Shown: positions 39,217 to 48,615, numbered from the stretch's first letter. The stretch is DNA of 64,000 bases from Planctomycetales bacterium ZRK34 (GCA_014873095.1 CP050848.1:4585850-4649849); one strand, 5' to 3'. Translations and numbers: made by a program. Notes: a model not told the origin generated them from the letters alone.

Positions 39217-41052
39217 ATGAAGAACTTCTGGCGATATGCCTGGATGATGTTTGAGTACCGCGGCCTGCTGATCCTGGCGGTCATCGGCGTCAGTATCGAT
39301 GCGCTGTGTCAACTCGGCGGCATCAGCACGCTCATCTGGGTCGTCCGTCAGCTTTTTGAAGCTGACACCACTATCCATGACATCGTCGTTGAGAAAACCG
39401 CCGCGCTGTTCGAGCACGGTTATGACCTGCGATGGATCGCTGATTACTTCCCGACCGATCCGTGGTGGGGCCTGGCGATGGCGCTGGGATTCATCCTGCT
39501 GCTGGCCGTCATCGGTTCGTGTGGACGATTCCTGCATGAGTTTTCGACGATCACGATTTCGCTGCGCACCGTGATGCGCTTGCGCAAGAAGGTGTTTACC
39601 CGATTGGTGCATTTGCCGATGAGCGTGGCGGTGACCAGCAAGACCTCCGAGCAGACCTCGCGCGTCGTGCGCGACTGCGAGGGACTTGCCCGCGGGTTTA
39701 ATGCGCTGACAGCCCGTTCGATGCGCGGCATCGTTGTGGGCCTGTGTCTGCTGGCCGGCGCGTTCGCCAACGACTGGAAACTGACGCTGATCTTTCTGAT
39801 CGTGTTGCCGGTCATCGGCACGCTCATTCAGAAACTCGGCAAGCGCGTCCGTCGCGCCTCCAAGCGGGCGCTGCTTCAGTACGGCCTCATGCTCGGGGCG
39901 CTGACCGAATCCATGCAGGGGCTGCGCGTGGTCAAGGTCCATCAGGCCGAGGGCTACGAGCGACGGCGCTTCAACGTGATCAACCGCAATGTGCTGACCC
40001 AGCAGATGAAGGCCCGCACGGCCCGGGCGCTGAGTTCGCCAACTATCGAAACCATGAGCATGCTCGGGCTGGTGATGGTGGTGCTGATCGCAGCGTGGAG
40101 CGTCTACGAGCATGGCCAAACCACCGGCACGCTGCTGGCGGTGATCGTGATGCTCGGCGCGTCGGCGAACTCGTTCCGCCAGATGGCCGGGCTCAACAAC
40201 ACGCTGCAGGAAGCTTCCGCCGCCGCCGACCACATCACTGAGGTGTTGAACCTGCCGGTGGAGACCACCCCGAGAAAATTGGACGAGCGACGCAAGCTCG
40301 CGAGGCACCGCCAGTCGGTCGTGTTTGAGAATATCGTGTTCACCTATCCAGCCAGTGATACTCCTGTGCTGCGCGACGTGAGCCTGAATGTGCCGCACGG
40401 GAGCGTGTGCGCCGTCGTCGGGGCCAACGGCTCGGGCAAGAGCACGTTGCTGAGTCTGCTGCCGAGGTTGTACGAACCCGACTCGGGGCGCATTCTGATC
40501 GACGGCGTCGATATCGCCCAGTGCACGCTCCGCTCGGTCCGCGCACAGATGGCCATGGTGACCCAGGACACGGTTCTTTTCGACGGCACGGTCATGCAGA
40601 ACATCGCTTACGGCGCCTGGGGCGCCTCGCATGAGCAGATTGTCGACGCAGCCGAGCAGGCACGGGCCCACGATTTCGTGATGGCCTTGCCGGATGGTTA
40701 TGACACGCAGATCGGCGAGCGCGGCCAGCGGCTCTCCGGCGGCCAGCGACAACGCCTGGCTATCGCCCGCGCGATTCTGCGCAATCCCGCCATCTTGATT
40801 CTCGACGAGGCCACCAGTCAGATCGATACCGATTCCGAAGCCCAGATCAATGCCGCTCTGGCGAAGTTCATTCAGGATCGCACCACCTTCGTGATCGCCC
40901 ACCGGCTTTCGACCGTGGTCAACGCGGATCAGATTGTCGTGATGTCTGACGGCGCGATCGCGTCGATCGGCAAGCATCAGGAATTGCTCGAAAACTCGGA
41001 TGTTTATCGCGTGTTGTGCCGCACCCAGTTGCACGCGGCCACCGAGGGATGA
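39217..41052 (+). CDS. ABC exporter, MsbA-like (fused permease-ATPase)
   Basis: 611-aa half-transporter: six transmembrane segments in residues about 15-310 and a nucleotide-binding domain from about 365. ATPase motifs are Walker A GANGSGKST, signature LSGGQRQRLAIARAIL and Walker B ILILDEAT. The overall plan and neighbourhood (lpxA close by on the other strand) suggest an MsbA-type lipid A flippase, but other lipid, peptide or drug exporters share this layout. No ribosome site precedes the ATG, which is 6 bp after the aroA stop, so translation is probably coupled to aroA. Confidence 0.85.
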   Translation: MKNFWRYAWMMFEYRGLLILAVIGVSIDALCQLGGISTLIWVVRQLFEADTTIHDIVVEKTAALFEHGYDLRWIADYFPTDPWWGLAMALGFILLLAVIGSCGRFLHEFSTITISLRTVMRLRKKVFTRLVHLPMSVAVTSKTSEQTSRVVRDCEGLARGFNALTARSMRGIVVGLCLLAGAFANDWKLTLIFLIVLPVIGTLIQKLGKRVRRASKRALLQYGLMLGALTESMQGLRVVKVHQAEGYERRRFNVINRNVLTQQMKARTARALSSPTIETMSMLGLVMVVLIAAWSVYEHGQTTGTLLAVIVMLGASANSFRQMAGLNNTLQEASAAADHITEVLNLPVETTPRKLDERRKLARHRQSVVFENIVFTYPASDTPVLRDVSLNVPHGSVCAVVGANGSGKSTLLSLLPRLYEPDSGRILIDGVDIAQCTLRSVRAQMAMVTQDTVLFDGTVMQNIAYGAWGASHEQIVDAAEQARAHDFVMALPDGYDTQIGERGQRLSGGQRQRLAIARAILRNPAILILDEATSQIDTDSEAQINAALAKFIQDRTTFVIAHRLSTVVNADQIVVMSDGAIASIGKHQELLENSDVYRVLCRTQLHAATEG

Positions 41053-41062
41053 TCCTCCCGGG

Positions 41063-41926
41063 TCACTTCCACATATCAAGCTGTTGACCGGTGAGAATTT
41101 CGATGTCGCCGCGAGCGGCCAGCCAGCCGGTCGGTGTGTACTGATTGGTGATGCGCAGGCGCTCGGCCAGCGCCGGCTCGATGAAGTACAGCTGGCGCAC
41201 CAGGTCGGGGTCGTTGCATTGACGCGACAGGTGCAACAGCACGATGTGACGCGGCGGGGCGGTCGACGCGGCGACGATCGCGCGCACCGCATCAAATGAC
41301 TCTTCATTGGACAGGTGGCCGGCGCCGCCCATGATGCGGCGCTTGAGCATGGCGGGGCGCGCTGAGCGACGCTGCATCGGCGGATCGTAGTTGCTTTCGA
41401 TCGCCAGCACGTCGACATCTCGAAAGGCATCGATCATCGTCTCGGGCACGCGGCCGAGATCGGTGGCGAAGCCGAGGCGTCCGCCTACGGTGTCCACGTG
41501 ATACCCGATGGTGCCGGTGCGGTCATGGGCGAGGTGAATCGGTCGCAGTGTCACGTCAGCCGTGCCGATGTTCAGTGTGAAATCACGATCATCGATGACC
41601 TGCAGCAGGCCATCGCGCCGCAACTTGCGGGCACAGATGCCGGCGGTCGAGGCGGGGTGTGCGTACATCGCGTAGACATGACGCTCGTGGCAATAGATGC
41701 GGAGGTTGTACCGGCCGACGGCGTTGAACCATGTCGGGGCAAAGTGGTCGCGGTCCAGGTGGGTCAGCACGATGGCATCGAGGTCGGCCAGACCCATGCC
41801 GAGTTCACCGAGGCGACGCGCCACGCTGCGTGGGCCGAATCCTGCGTCGATGAGCATGGCGCGCCCGCCGATTCGCACGACGGTGCAGTTGCCGGAGGAT
41901 CCGCTGCCGAGAACGCATAGCTGCAT
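41063..41926 (-). CDS. MBL-fold metallohydrolase (YycJ/WalJ-like)
   Basis: 287-aa cytoplasmic metallo-beta-lactamase-fold protein. It begins LCVLGSGSSGNCTVV and has the metal motif THLDRDHF, then HLAHDRTGTIGY and FATDLGR, the pattern of the YycJ/WalJ group (nuclease-like hydrolases acting near DNA repair and cell-wall control). Three putative metal ligands (H, D, H of HxDxDH) are present. A TACACT box lies 6 nt before the ATG, suggesting a leaderless mRNA. Convergent with the ABC exporter. Substrate unknown. Confidence 0.82.
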   Translation of the reverse strand: MQLCVLGSGSSGNCTVVRIGGRAMLIDAGFGPRSVARRLGELGMGLADLDAIVLTHLDRDHFAPTWFNAVGRYNLRIYCHERHVYAMYAHPASTAGICARKLRRDGLLQVIDDRDFTLNIGTADVTLRPIHLAHDRTGTIGYHVDTVGGRLGFATDLGRVPETMIDAFRDVDVLAIESNYDPPMQRRSARPAMLKRRIMGGAGHLSNEESFDAVRAIVAASTAPPRHIVLLHLSRQCNDPDLVRQLYFIEPALAERLRITNQYTPTGWLAARGDIEILTGQQLDMWK

Positions 41927-41932
41927 GGGGTC

Positions 41933-41938
41933 AGTGTA
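41933..41938 (-). promoter_or_regulatory. -10 box (TACACT) of the MBL hydrolase gene
   Basis: On the minus strand TACACT is followed by GACCCC and ATG (41926). No Shine-Dalgarno site. Leaderless-type arrangement. Confidence 0.5.
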
Positions 41939-41954
41939 TGCCGATCGCGCGGCG

Positions 41955-42755
41955 TTAGTCGGGATTCAGATCGGCGGCGGGGCGATACGGGGAGATGCCG
42001 CGCTTGGTGTTGCGGATAAACTCGGCGAATTCACGGCACAGCGGATCATCGCCGAGTTCATTGTCAATGCGATCCGCGGCGGCATTGTTGGGAAGCTTCT
42101 GGTTGTAGAAAATCTGGAATGCTTGTTTCAGCGGTCTGACATGCTCGCGGAGGCCGGCTCGACGCAGGCCGACAATGTTCAACGAGCCAACTGACCGCAT
42201 GTCATAGACAACACAAAACGGCGGCACATCCTGCGTCACGGCCACCACGCCGGACATCATCACCAATCTCCCCACGCGGCAGAACTGGTGTACCGCGGCG
42301 TTGCCCCCAAAGGTGACGTTGTCGCCGACGACCACGTGCCCGGCCATCAGGGCGCCGTTGGCGAAGGTGCAATCATTGCCGACGACCACATCATGGCCGA
42401 GGTGGGTGTTGACCATCATGTAATTGCGATCGCCGAGGCGGGTCGGCTCGTCGTGGGTGGCGCGGTGGATGGTGACGCCTTCGCGAAGCGTGTTCTGATT
42501 GCCGATGACGACGCCGGCGCCTTCTTCGGTGGCGTCGAATTTTCGATCCTGTGGGGCGTAGCCGACGGCGGTGTGGGGATACAGCAGGTTCTGCTCGCCG
42601 ATCGTGACGGGGCCCTGGATGGTGACGCGATGCAGCAGGCGGGTGCCGGCGCCGATGTTGACGCGGCCTCGGATGATGCAGAACGGGCCGACGACGACGT
42701 TGTCAGCGAGCTCGACCGAACGATCGACAATGGCGGAGGGGTGAATTTGTGGCAT
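41955..42755 (-). CDS. lpxA: acyl-ACP:UDP-N-acetylglucosamine O-acyltransferase
   Basis: First step of lipid A synthesis, cytoplasmic. 266 aa from the ATG at 42755, giving the typical N-terminus MPQIHPSAIVDRSVELADNV. Left-handed beta-helix hexapeptide repeats run through to residue about 190 (VVVGPFCIIRG, VTIGEQNLLYPHTAVG). The catalytic histidine region is MMVNTHLGHDVVVGNDC, and the C-terminal helical part has GLRRAGLREHVRPLKQAF. The start 12 codons inside the longer frame is supported by a TATCAT box 7 nt upstream. Divergent from lipB with 19 bp between starts. Confidence 0.93.
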   Translation of the reverse strand: MPQIHPSAIVDRSVELADNVVVGPFCIIRGRVNIGAGTRLLHRVTIQGPVTIGEQNLLYPHTAVGYAPQDRKFDATEEGAGVVIGNQNTLREGVTIHRATHDEPTRLGDRNYMMVNTHLGHDVVVGNDCTFANGALMAGHVVVGDNVTFGGNAAVHQFCRVGRLVMMSGVVAVTQDVPPFCVVYDMRSVGSLNIVGLRRAGLREHVRPLKQAFQIFYNQKLPNNAAADRIDNELGDDPLCREFAEFIRNTKRGISPYRPAADLNPD

Positions 42756-42761
42756 GGACGT

Positions 42762-42768
42762 TATGATA
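42762..42768. promoter_or_regulatory. symmetric bidirectional -10 element between lpxA and lipB
   Basis: TATGATA gives TATGAT on the plus strand (42762-42767) and TATCAT on the minus strand (42768-42763). Each is followed by exactly 7 nt and a start codon: GTG 42775 for lipB and ATG 42755 for lpxA. Box position, offset and 19-bp spacing between starts are identical to the pair at 29488-29494. Confidence 0.6.
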
Positions 42769-42774
42769 TTCGTT

Positions 42775-43446
42775 GTGAGCCAATCGACCAACAGACCGAG
42801 TCGCCTGCAGGTGATCGACCTGGGACGAATCGCCTACGCCAAGGCGTTTGATGTGCAGCGACAATGGCACGCCCAGGTGCTGGCTGATGAAGCGCCCCCG
42901 ACGCTGCTGCTGCTGGAGCACGACCCGGTGATCACGATCTCGCGTCGTGATGCGGCGGCTTCGCACCTGATCGCCGGGGCGGACACGCTGGCGGCGATGG
43001 GCGTCGAGGTCCAGCCGACCGACCGAGGCGGCGACATCACCTACCACGGCCCGGGGCAACTCGTGGTATACCCTATCTTGCCTCTCCAACACTTCGAGCG
43101 AAATATACGGCAGTACATCCGGGATTTGGAGAAAGTGATCATCACCACACTCGGCCAGTATGCCATTGACAGCCACCGCGACGCAGAAGCGGTCGGTGTC
43201 TGGGTGGACCCCGTCGACGGGCCGTCCGCCAAGATCGCCGCGATCGGCGTGCGGGTTCGGCGATGGGTCACGATGCACGGGCTGGCCTTGAATGTGACGA
43301 CCAACCTCGATCATTTCGATCTGATCGTCCCCTGCGGGCTGCACCGACCGGTCACCTCTATGCAGCAACAACTCGGCGACCAATGTCCTCCGATGCAAGC
43401 GGTTAAAGACACGATGGTTGCAGCGTTTAAAGAAATATTTTTCTAA
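42775..43446 (+). CDS. lipB: octanoyl-ACP:protein octanoyltransferase
   Basis: Transfers octanoate from ACP to lipoate-dependent enzymes. About 223 aa from the GTG at 42775; ATG 42754 and 42763 are in frame but would lie on or upstream of the -10 box. Motifs: RGGDITYHGPGQLVVYPIL, the lysine segment SAKIAAIGVRVRRWVTMHG and the catalytic cysteine in LIVPCGLHRPVTS. Length and motif order are normal for LipB. The lipA gene is not adjacent. Confidence 0.9.
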   Translation: MSQSTNRPSRLQVIDLGRIAYAKAFDVQRQWHAQVLADEAPPTLLLLEHDPVITISRRDAAASHLIAGADTLAAMGVEVQPTDRGGDITYHGPGQLVVYPILPLQHFERNIRQYIRDLEKVIITTLGQYAIDSHRDAEAVGVWVDPVDGPSAKIAAIGVRVRRWVTMHGLALNVTTNLDHFDLIVPCGLHRPVTSMQQQLGDQCPPMQAVKDTMVAAFKEIFF

Positions 43447-43523
43447 AAACGCGGACAAATCCGAGACGTTCAACACGTAGCTAAGTGAAGGGACTGGGCG
43501 AGGCACTTCCAGCGGGATGTGAC

Positions 43524-44039
43524 ATGGACCATCGACAGAAGGATTTCGCCGAACAGTTTGTTCGCGGCCAGGATCGCGTTTACGGATTCATCGCAACAAT
43601 GTTGCCGAATCGCACGGATGCTGAAGAAGTTTTTCAGCAGACATCGCTGTTGCTGTGGCGCAAGTGGGATGAGTTTAAGCCGGGGACGAAATTTGTCTCG
43701 TGGGCGTGCACGATCGCGCATTACGAAGTGCTCAACTACATCCGTCGGGCCGATCGCAAAAACATCGCGCTGTCGGGCGACGTGATCGAACTGCTGGTCA
43801 AAGAGCGGCGGATCATGCGCGATGAGATCGATGCGCGGCATGACGCGCTGCGAGCGTGTATCGACCACCTGCCGGCTCGTCAGCGCGAGTTGGTCGAGGC
43901 GGCCTACAGCGGGGTTCAGCCGATCAATGCCTTAGCCACACAAATGGGTCAGACCGCCAATGCCCTGTACATGACGCTGCGTCGCATTCGTGATGCGCTC
44001 GGTGAATGCATTCGTCGTCGACTTGGAGAAACCGGCTGA
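43524..44039 (+). CDS. ECF-type sigma-70 family RNA polymerase sigma factor
   Basis: 171-aa two-domain sigma factor. Region 2 runs about residues 5-75 (RVYGFIATMLPNRTDAEEVF, KWDEFKPGTKFVSWACTIAH, EVLNYIRRADR); region 4 lies at about 105-165 (LPARQRELVEAAYSG, ATQMGQTANALYMTLRRIRD, a helix-turn-helix). ATG 43524 is preferred to a GTG 13 codons earlier. Its stop overlaps the FecR-domain gene as TGATG, the usual sigma/regulator pairing, so it probably controls surface genes nearby. First gene of a four-gene module. Confidence 0.88.
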   Translation: MDHRQKDFAEQFVRGQDRVYGFIATMLPNRTDAEEVFQQTSLLLWRKWDEFKPGTKFVSWACTIAHYEVLNYIRRADRKNIALSGDVIELLVKERRIMRDEIDARHDALRACIDHLPARQRELVEAAYSGVQPINALATQMGQTANALYMTLRRIRDALGECIRRRLGETG

Positions 44040-45538
44040 TGGACCACGCCGCGCTGAACAAGCTGATTCACCTGGTGATCGAAGGCCGCATCAGTGATGA
44101 TGAACGGGCGACGCTGGAGCAGCAGCTGCGCGAGTCGGCGCCGGCACGTCAGCAGTACCTGCGAGCGCTGGATACACATGCGACATTGCAGTGGAGCTTT
44201 CGAGGGAAACAGTCCGCTTTGACAGCCGGGGTATTTGCTGGTGGGAACATGTGGCGATGGGGCGCCGTGGCGGCTGCGGCGTGTTTGATGTTGGGGGTGT
44301 TGATCTGGATCAACGGCGTGATGAATCCGGTTAACGGGCCGATTGCTTCGGCCCCGCGGGATACAGAGCCCGCCGGCGGTGCGGCGGTCATGGCTGAGTC
44401 GCGCAGCGTGCTGTGGGAAGACGATTCGGTCGCCGCCGAGTATTCGCAGCTTGGCGCGCCGCTGCCGCCAGGCCCCATCGCGTTGAAGTGGGGCGTGGCG
44501 CAGTTGATGTTTGAGCAGGGAGCGGTCATGCATCTGCGTGGACCGGCGCGGCTCGTGGTCACAGGCCCCAACAGCGCGGAACTGATTTACGGGCAGCTTC
44601 AGGCGATGGTACCGCCGCGGGCGAGCGGGTTCACAGTCACCAGCCCGGGCGGGACGCGCGTCGTCGACCTGGGCACCGAGTTCGTCATGCAGGCTGAACG
44701 TTCGGGGCGGGTCCGAGTGGATGTGCTCAAAGGCCGCGTGAAACTGTCCACGACTTACGACACGGCCGGTCGCACGCTGTCGGCGGGTTTTGCCGCGGTG
44801 ACGCCTGGTAATGGAATGATCACGCCGACAGATGCTGATCTCTCGCTACGGGGCCGCTTCGAAGCCTCGGCGCAGAAGCTTTACGAGCAGCGCATCGCTT
44901 CGGGTGATCCGCTGGCTTACTGGCCGCTGACGACGAGCGGTATCTGTCTGGGGCGCGCTTTACTACCGCTGGACGCCGGCGTGTTGAACATCCATGAACC
45001 GGGATTGCACTACACCGGCGGCGCCGCCAGCCCGACACGCGGTGTTGAACCCGTTGCCGGTGATGCGACGGCGTTGAAATTGGACGGGTCCATGTCAATC
45101 GAGACATGGATCAGGCTCGACCAGCCGCCCGTCGCCGGACAGATCATGCGATTGATCTCGATGGATGGATACAGGCATGCGGACCGCAGCGGATGGGGAC
45201 TGGCCCTGTTGGGCCGCGACGGACTTCGATTCACGCATTACAACGTGCGGGATTACGACGTGAGCATCGATCCATTGCCCATCGGGCAATGGGTGCATCT
45301 GGCGGTCGTCGTGGATGCTGAGAAGCGCGTCGAGTTTTACATCGATGGCGAACGGCGCGGGTTCATCGAAAACCTGACGACCCCGCGCTACGCGTCATCG
45401 AACACAGCCTTGACCGTCGGCAGTCTCGGCGATGGCACGGAACTTTATACGCAGCGGATAACTCACCTGGCGGTCTACGACCGTGCACTGACTTCAGAAG
45501 AGATTACGGAGCATTACCAGATCGGGAAAACCCGATGA
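44039..45538 (+). CDS. FecR-domain membrane protein with C-terminal LamG/concanavalin-like domain
   Basis: 499 aa, predicted single-pass membrane protein. The N-terminal ~65 residues are a cytoplasmic anti-sigma-like segment (HLVIEGRISDDERATLEQQL); one transmembrane helix lies around residues 75-95 (AAAACLMLGVLIWING). A FecR domain follows (GPIALKWGVAQLMFEQGAVM, TSPGGTRVVDLGTEF), then a LamG-like jelly roll (SIETWIRLDQPPVAGQIMRL, LAVVVDAEKRVEFYIDGERR). Overlaps the sigma gene and, by ATGA, the frame of the next gene. It likely relays an outside signal, perhaps polysaccharide bound by the LamG domain, to the sigma factor; that is inferred from architecture. Confidence 0.85.
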   Translation: MDHAALNKLIHLVIEGRISDDERATLEQQLRESAPARQQYLRALDTHATLQWSFRGKQSALTAGVFAGGNMWRWGAVAAAACLMLGVLIWINGVMNPVNGPIASAPRDTEPAGGAAVMAESRSVLWEDDSVAAEYSQLGAPLPPGPIALKWGVAQLMFEQGAVMHLRGPARLVVTGPNSAELIYGQLQAMVPPRASGFTVTSPGGTRVVDLGTEFVMQAERSGRVRVDVLKGRVKLSTTYDTAGRTLSAGFAAVTPGNGMITPTDADLSLRGRFEASAQKLYEQRIASGDPLAYWPLTTSGICLGRALLPLDAGVLNIHEPGLHYTGGAASPTRGVEPVAGDATALKLDGSMSIETWIRLDQPPVAGQIMRLISMDGYRHADRSGWGLALLGRDGLRFTHYNVRDYDVSIDPLPIGQWVHLAVVVDAEKRVEFYIDGERRGFIENLTTPRYASSNTALTVGSLGDGTELYTQRITHLAVYDRALTSEEITEHYQIGKTR

Positions 45539-45561
45539 GAGTGACACACAGGAGCATTGTG

Positions 45562-46962
45562 ATGAACATGGGACGTTTGTGGATGAGTGGTATGGCGATG
45601 GTGTTGGCCGGCGCGATCAGCGCGTCGGGGGCAACGCTTAATGGGCAGTGGTTGCTCGATGATGTGGCCAGCGGCGCCGCGGAAGATTTATCGACGCAGG
45701 GTGATGACGGCACGTACACCGGCAGCATGATCACGCAGGTCGAATCGCCCGATGCCACCACCAGTGCCGCCGACTTCGATCAGGACGGCGGCGGGCTGGC
45801 CCGCGTCACGGACCTGAATTCCAACGAGAACATCCGCGATGTCATCAACAACCTGACGATCACCGCGTGGATCAAACCCGATGCGGTGTCCGGTAAGCAG
45901 CGCGTGCTCAGCCGCGTCGCAACAGGCAATGGTATCGGCTTTGGTATTAACGGCTCGGAACTTCTCTACACGACCTACGGTGCGGCCGACAACACCTCCA
46001 GCGGCGCGGCGCTGGTCGCCAATGGCTGGCGACATGTCGCCGTGACCCACGCATCCAACGGCGATATCCGCTACTACGTCAATGGCGTCCTGTTGACCAG
46101 CGCCGGCAATACCGACAACTCCACCGGCACGCTCGGCAATCTCGGCTTCGCTTACCAGATCTCCGGACTTAACACGATCGAACTGTTCGACGGCTCGCTG
46201 TCCGACGTGCGCGTCTACCAGGGGCAGCTCACCGCCGGAGAAATTCAGACCGCCGCCACCGTTCCGAATCTCGTGGCGTACTACGCCCTGGATGAAACCA
46301 GCGGCGCCAGTGCTTACGACTCGTCCGGCTACCAGGCGGGCGGCACCCACACCGGCTCGCTTGTCAATGGCCCGCTGGTCGGACAGGCATCGGTCAATGC
46401 GTACTACGGAACCGCTTTCCGGTTTGATGGAAACAGCCAGGAAGTCAACGTCGGCAATACCGACTTCGGCAATCTCACCAGCAACTTCACCGTCGCCGCA
46501 TGGATCAACCCCGATGACACCAGCGGCGTCCAGCGCATATTCTCCTCGACCGCATCAACATCCGGCACCGGTTGGGGCTTCGGGCTCAATGGCGACGGCT
46601 TCCGTTTCACCACGTTCAACAAGAAAGACTACGACCTCACGGGGCTGGGCATCGCCGCCGGTGAGTGGGCCCACGTCGCGGTTGTGTTCGACAGCAGTTT
46701 CGACGCCACCTTCTACATCAACGGCGTGGCCGTCGGAACCGTCGCCGGCTCGCTGGCGGCAGGCGCCACCCCCGACATCTTCCGCATCGGCAACGGACCC
46801 GGTGGTGAAAACTTCGGCGGCCTCATCGATGAAGTGCGTGTTTACAACATCGCGCTGACCGCCGGTCAGATCAACACCATCGCCACGATTCCCGCCCCCG
46901 CGGCACTGCCCGCGGGTCTCATGTTGCTCGGCGCGATGACCCTGCGCCGGTGGCCGCGATAA
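45562..46962 (+). CDS. double LamG-domain PEP-CTERM surface protein
   Basis: 466 aa. The ATG at 45562 has GGAG 7 nt upstream; an in-frame ATG at 45535 that overlaps the previous stop is the alternative. Signal peptide MNMGRLWMSGMAMVLAGAIS to SGA. Two consecutive LamG-like jelly rolls follow (NNLTITAWIKPDAVSGKQR / NFTVAAWINPDDTSGVQR and RHVAVTHASNGDIRYYVNG / AHVAVVFDSSFDATFYINGV). The tail PAPAALPAGLMLLGAMTLRR is a PEP-CTERM-like sorting signal. It resembles the LamG domain of the preceding FecR protein. Probably a glycan-binding surface protein. Confidence 0.85.
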   Translation: MNMGRLWMSGMAMVLAGAISASGATLNGQWLLDDVASGAAEDLSTQGDDGTYTGSMITQVESPDATTSAADFDQDGGGLARVTDLNSNENIRDVINNLTITAWIKPDAVSGKQRVLSRVATGNGIGFGINGSELLYTTYGAADNTSSGAALVANGWRHVAVTHASNGDIRYYVNGVLLTSAGNTDNSTGTLGNLGFAYQISGLNTIELFDGSLSDVRVYQGQLTAGEIQTAATVPNLVAYYALDETSGASAYDSSGYQAGGTHTGSLVNGPLVGQASVNAYYGTAFRFDGNSQEVNVGNTDFGNLTSNFTVAAWINPDDTSGVQRIFSSTASTSGTGWGFGLNGDGFRFTTFNKKDYDLTGLGIAAGEWAHVAVVFDSSFDATFYINGVAVGTVAGSLAAGATPDIFRIGNGPGGENFGGLIDEVRVYNIALTAGQINTIATIPAPAALPAGLMLLGAMTLRRWPR

Positions 46963-47028
46963 AGCCCGGGGACTGCTGTTCCCGGGGTTCGCAGGCTGTC
47001 AGCCTACGGCTATTGAAGGAACCGCTGC

Positions 47029-47787
47029 ATGCGACGACACGCCTTCACATTGATCGAACTGCTCGTGGTTGTGGCGATCATTGCCGTGCTGATCGCCATC
47101 CTGCTGCCGGCCCTGGCGGCGGCCCGCGATGTGGCTCAAGATGTGGTCTGTCGCACCAAGCAGCGTTCGATCGGTATGGCCTTTTTCATGTTCGCCGGCG
47201 ACCATCAGGATCGTCTGCCGGTGGTCTTCTGGACGCACCATCCCCAGGCATGGGAAAGCTCGTGGATGGGTTCGGAAATCTGGAAGGCCGTCAGCAAGAA
47301 AGGCACGCTGCTGCCGTACGTCGGTGGCGAGAGCGTGGTCGTGAATCAGAATCTGTATCGTTGCCCGGGATTGGCCGAGGGCGTTCGCGGCTCGGGCGTC
47401 GGGTCCAACGGCATGTTCGACTACGTGTCGCTGCTGTCGCTGGTCGGCGCCCATCGCAGCGGTGTGCCGAACACCGCGCAGGTGCAGGACCCCGGCACGG
47501 GGCGTGTCTCGACCGTCGGTATGCCGCTGGTGTTGGAGGAAGACCCCACAGAGCACCTTAATTCCACCAACATCGAACCAGGACACGGGGCGGAGGATCG
47601 GCTGGGCACCTGGCACCCCAACGGTGGCGGCAACATCTTCGCCGCCGATGGATCGTCTCAGCAGATTCAGTCATCGGATCTCGGTCCCAGGCCGCGGTGG
47701 GAGTGGACCGCACGCGCTCCCAGCGGCAGCATCGTCAACCTGCATCATTCGTATACCAAAGAGCCCGGTGAGTGGGATACACGTTGA
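47029..47787 (+). CDS. type II secretion/pilin-like pseudopilin
   Basis: 252 aa. Starts [20 protein letters not shown]: a short basic leader, the prepilin peptidase site A|FTLIE and the hydrophobic N-terminal helix. The remainder has an H-rich C-terminal GTWHPNGGGNIFAADGSSQ, a variant of the H-X9-DG element of planctomycetal pseudopilins. AAGGA lies 8 nt before the ATG. Co-directional with and 66 bp after the LamG PEP-CTERM gene. Role in a type II secretion/pseudopilus-like apparatus or surface display is inferred. Confidence 0.85.
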   Translation: MRRHAFTLIELLVVVAIIAVLIAILLPALAAARDVAQDVVCRTKQRSIGMAFFMFAGDHQDRLPVVFWTHHPQAWESSWMGSEIWKAVSKKGTLLPYVGGESVVVNQNLYRCPGLAEGVRGSGVGSNGMFDYVSLLSLVGAHRSGVPNTAQVQDPGTGRVSTVGMPLVLEEDPTEHLNSTNIEPGHGAEDRLGTWHPNGGGNIFAADGSSQQIQSSDLGPRPRWEWTARAPSGSIVNLHHSYTKEPGEWDTR

Positions 47788-47793
47788 GCGCGG

Positions 47794-48615
47794 TTACGGG
47801 ATCGGCCAGTACCACTGCTGGCTGTTGCCGAGTTTGAGGTACGGTTCGCACTCGTTGAACGGACTCCACCCGGCGGAGCCGTCGAAGTACGCGGCATTCA
47901 TCCCCGTGGGCTGCTGCTCGGAGTCGATGCCGTCGTGGCTGAGCCATGTGCCGCCACCGGGCTGGGTCGACAACGTCATGCAGCCCCAGATCGGCCAGCG
48001 GCCGGCCCTGATATCCGAGAAGTTGGTCAGGTCCGGTTGATACTTCACGCCGTTGCGTTCGTGCAGCCAGTAGTTGTTGCGGGCGGTGTCGGTGAACAGC
48101 GGCTGAACGTAATACTGATACGTGATGTAGCGGTAGCCGTAGTTGGCCCAGCCCTTGTAGTCGGGGTAGCGATATTCAAAGATGCCGCCGTTGCAGAAAA
48201 CGATCTCGTCGCCCTGGCGATCGGGATTGCCGGAGGCGTCAGGCTCCAGGCCGATGCCCAGGTAGGGCTCGAACAGCGACTTGTTCAGGTTGTAGTTTTT
48301 CGATGCGGTGCTGATGCCGGACAGATAGGTTTCATGCGGCCAATGCCACGAAGTCCAGTCGATGATGCCGCGGTAGGGCGCATAGTTTTTATTTTCGACG
48401 GAGTAGGTCACGCTCGCGGTGATCAACTGCTTCAGTTGCGTGGCGTCGACGATGCGTTTGGCTTCGTCCCGTGCCCGGTGCAGCGCCGGCAGCAGAATCG
48501 AAATCAGCAGGGCGATGATCGACACGACCACAAGCAACTCGATCAGCGTGAATGCGCCTCGGGTAGCACGACGCCGAGCCGGCGTGTCAAACGATTGACG
48601 GGAAAGATCGTTCAT
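47794..48615 (-). CDS. type II secretion/pilin-like pseudopilin, opposite strand
   Basis: 273 aa. The leader is longer (MNDLSRQSFDTPARRRATRG) before the peptidase site [16 protein letters not shown]. The C-terminal region contains GTWLSHDGIDSEQQPTGMNA followed by AYFDGSAGW, an H-to-DG-type variant. GAGAGGA lies 8 nt before the ATG. Convergent with the previous pseudopilin gene (6 bp between stops). I infer an exported structural subunit; no specific function visible. Confidence 0.83.
   Translation of the reverse strand: MNDLSRQSFDTPARRRATRGAFTLIELLVVVSIIALLISILLPALHRARDEAKRIVDATQLKQLITASVTYSVENKNYAPYRGIIDWTSWHWPHETYLSGISTASKNYNLNKSLFEPYLGIGLEPDASGNPDRQGDEIVFCNGGIFEYRYPDYKGWANYGYRYITYQYYVQPLFTDTARNNYWLHERNGVKYQPDLTNFSDIRAGRWPIWGCMTLSTQPGGGTWLSHDGIDSEQQPTGMNAAYFDGSAGWSPFNECEPYLKLGNSQQWYWPIP

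Noticed and set aside
39193..41430. 745-codon open frame on the minus strand opposite the ABC exporter
   Set aside because: It lies antisense to a clear ABC exporter (Walker A, LSGGQ, Walker B) and to part of the MBL gene; composition-driven open frame of high-GC DNA without any domain.
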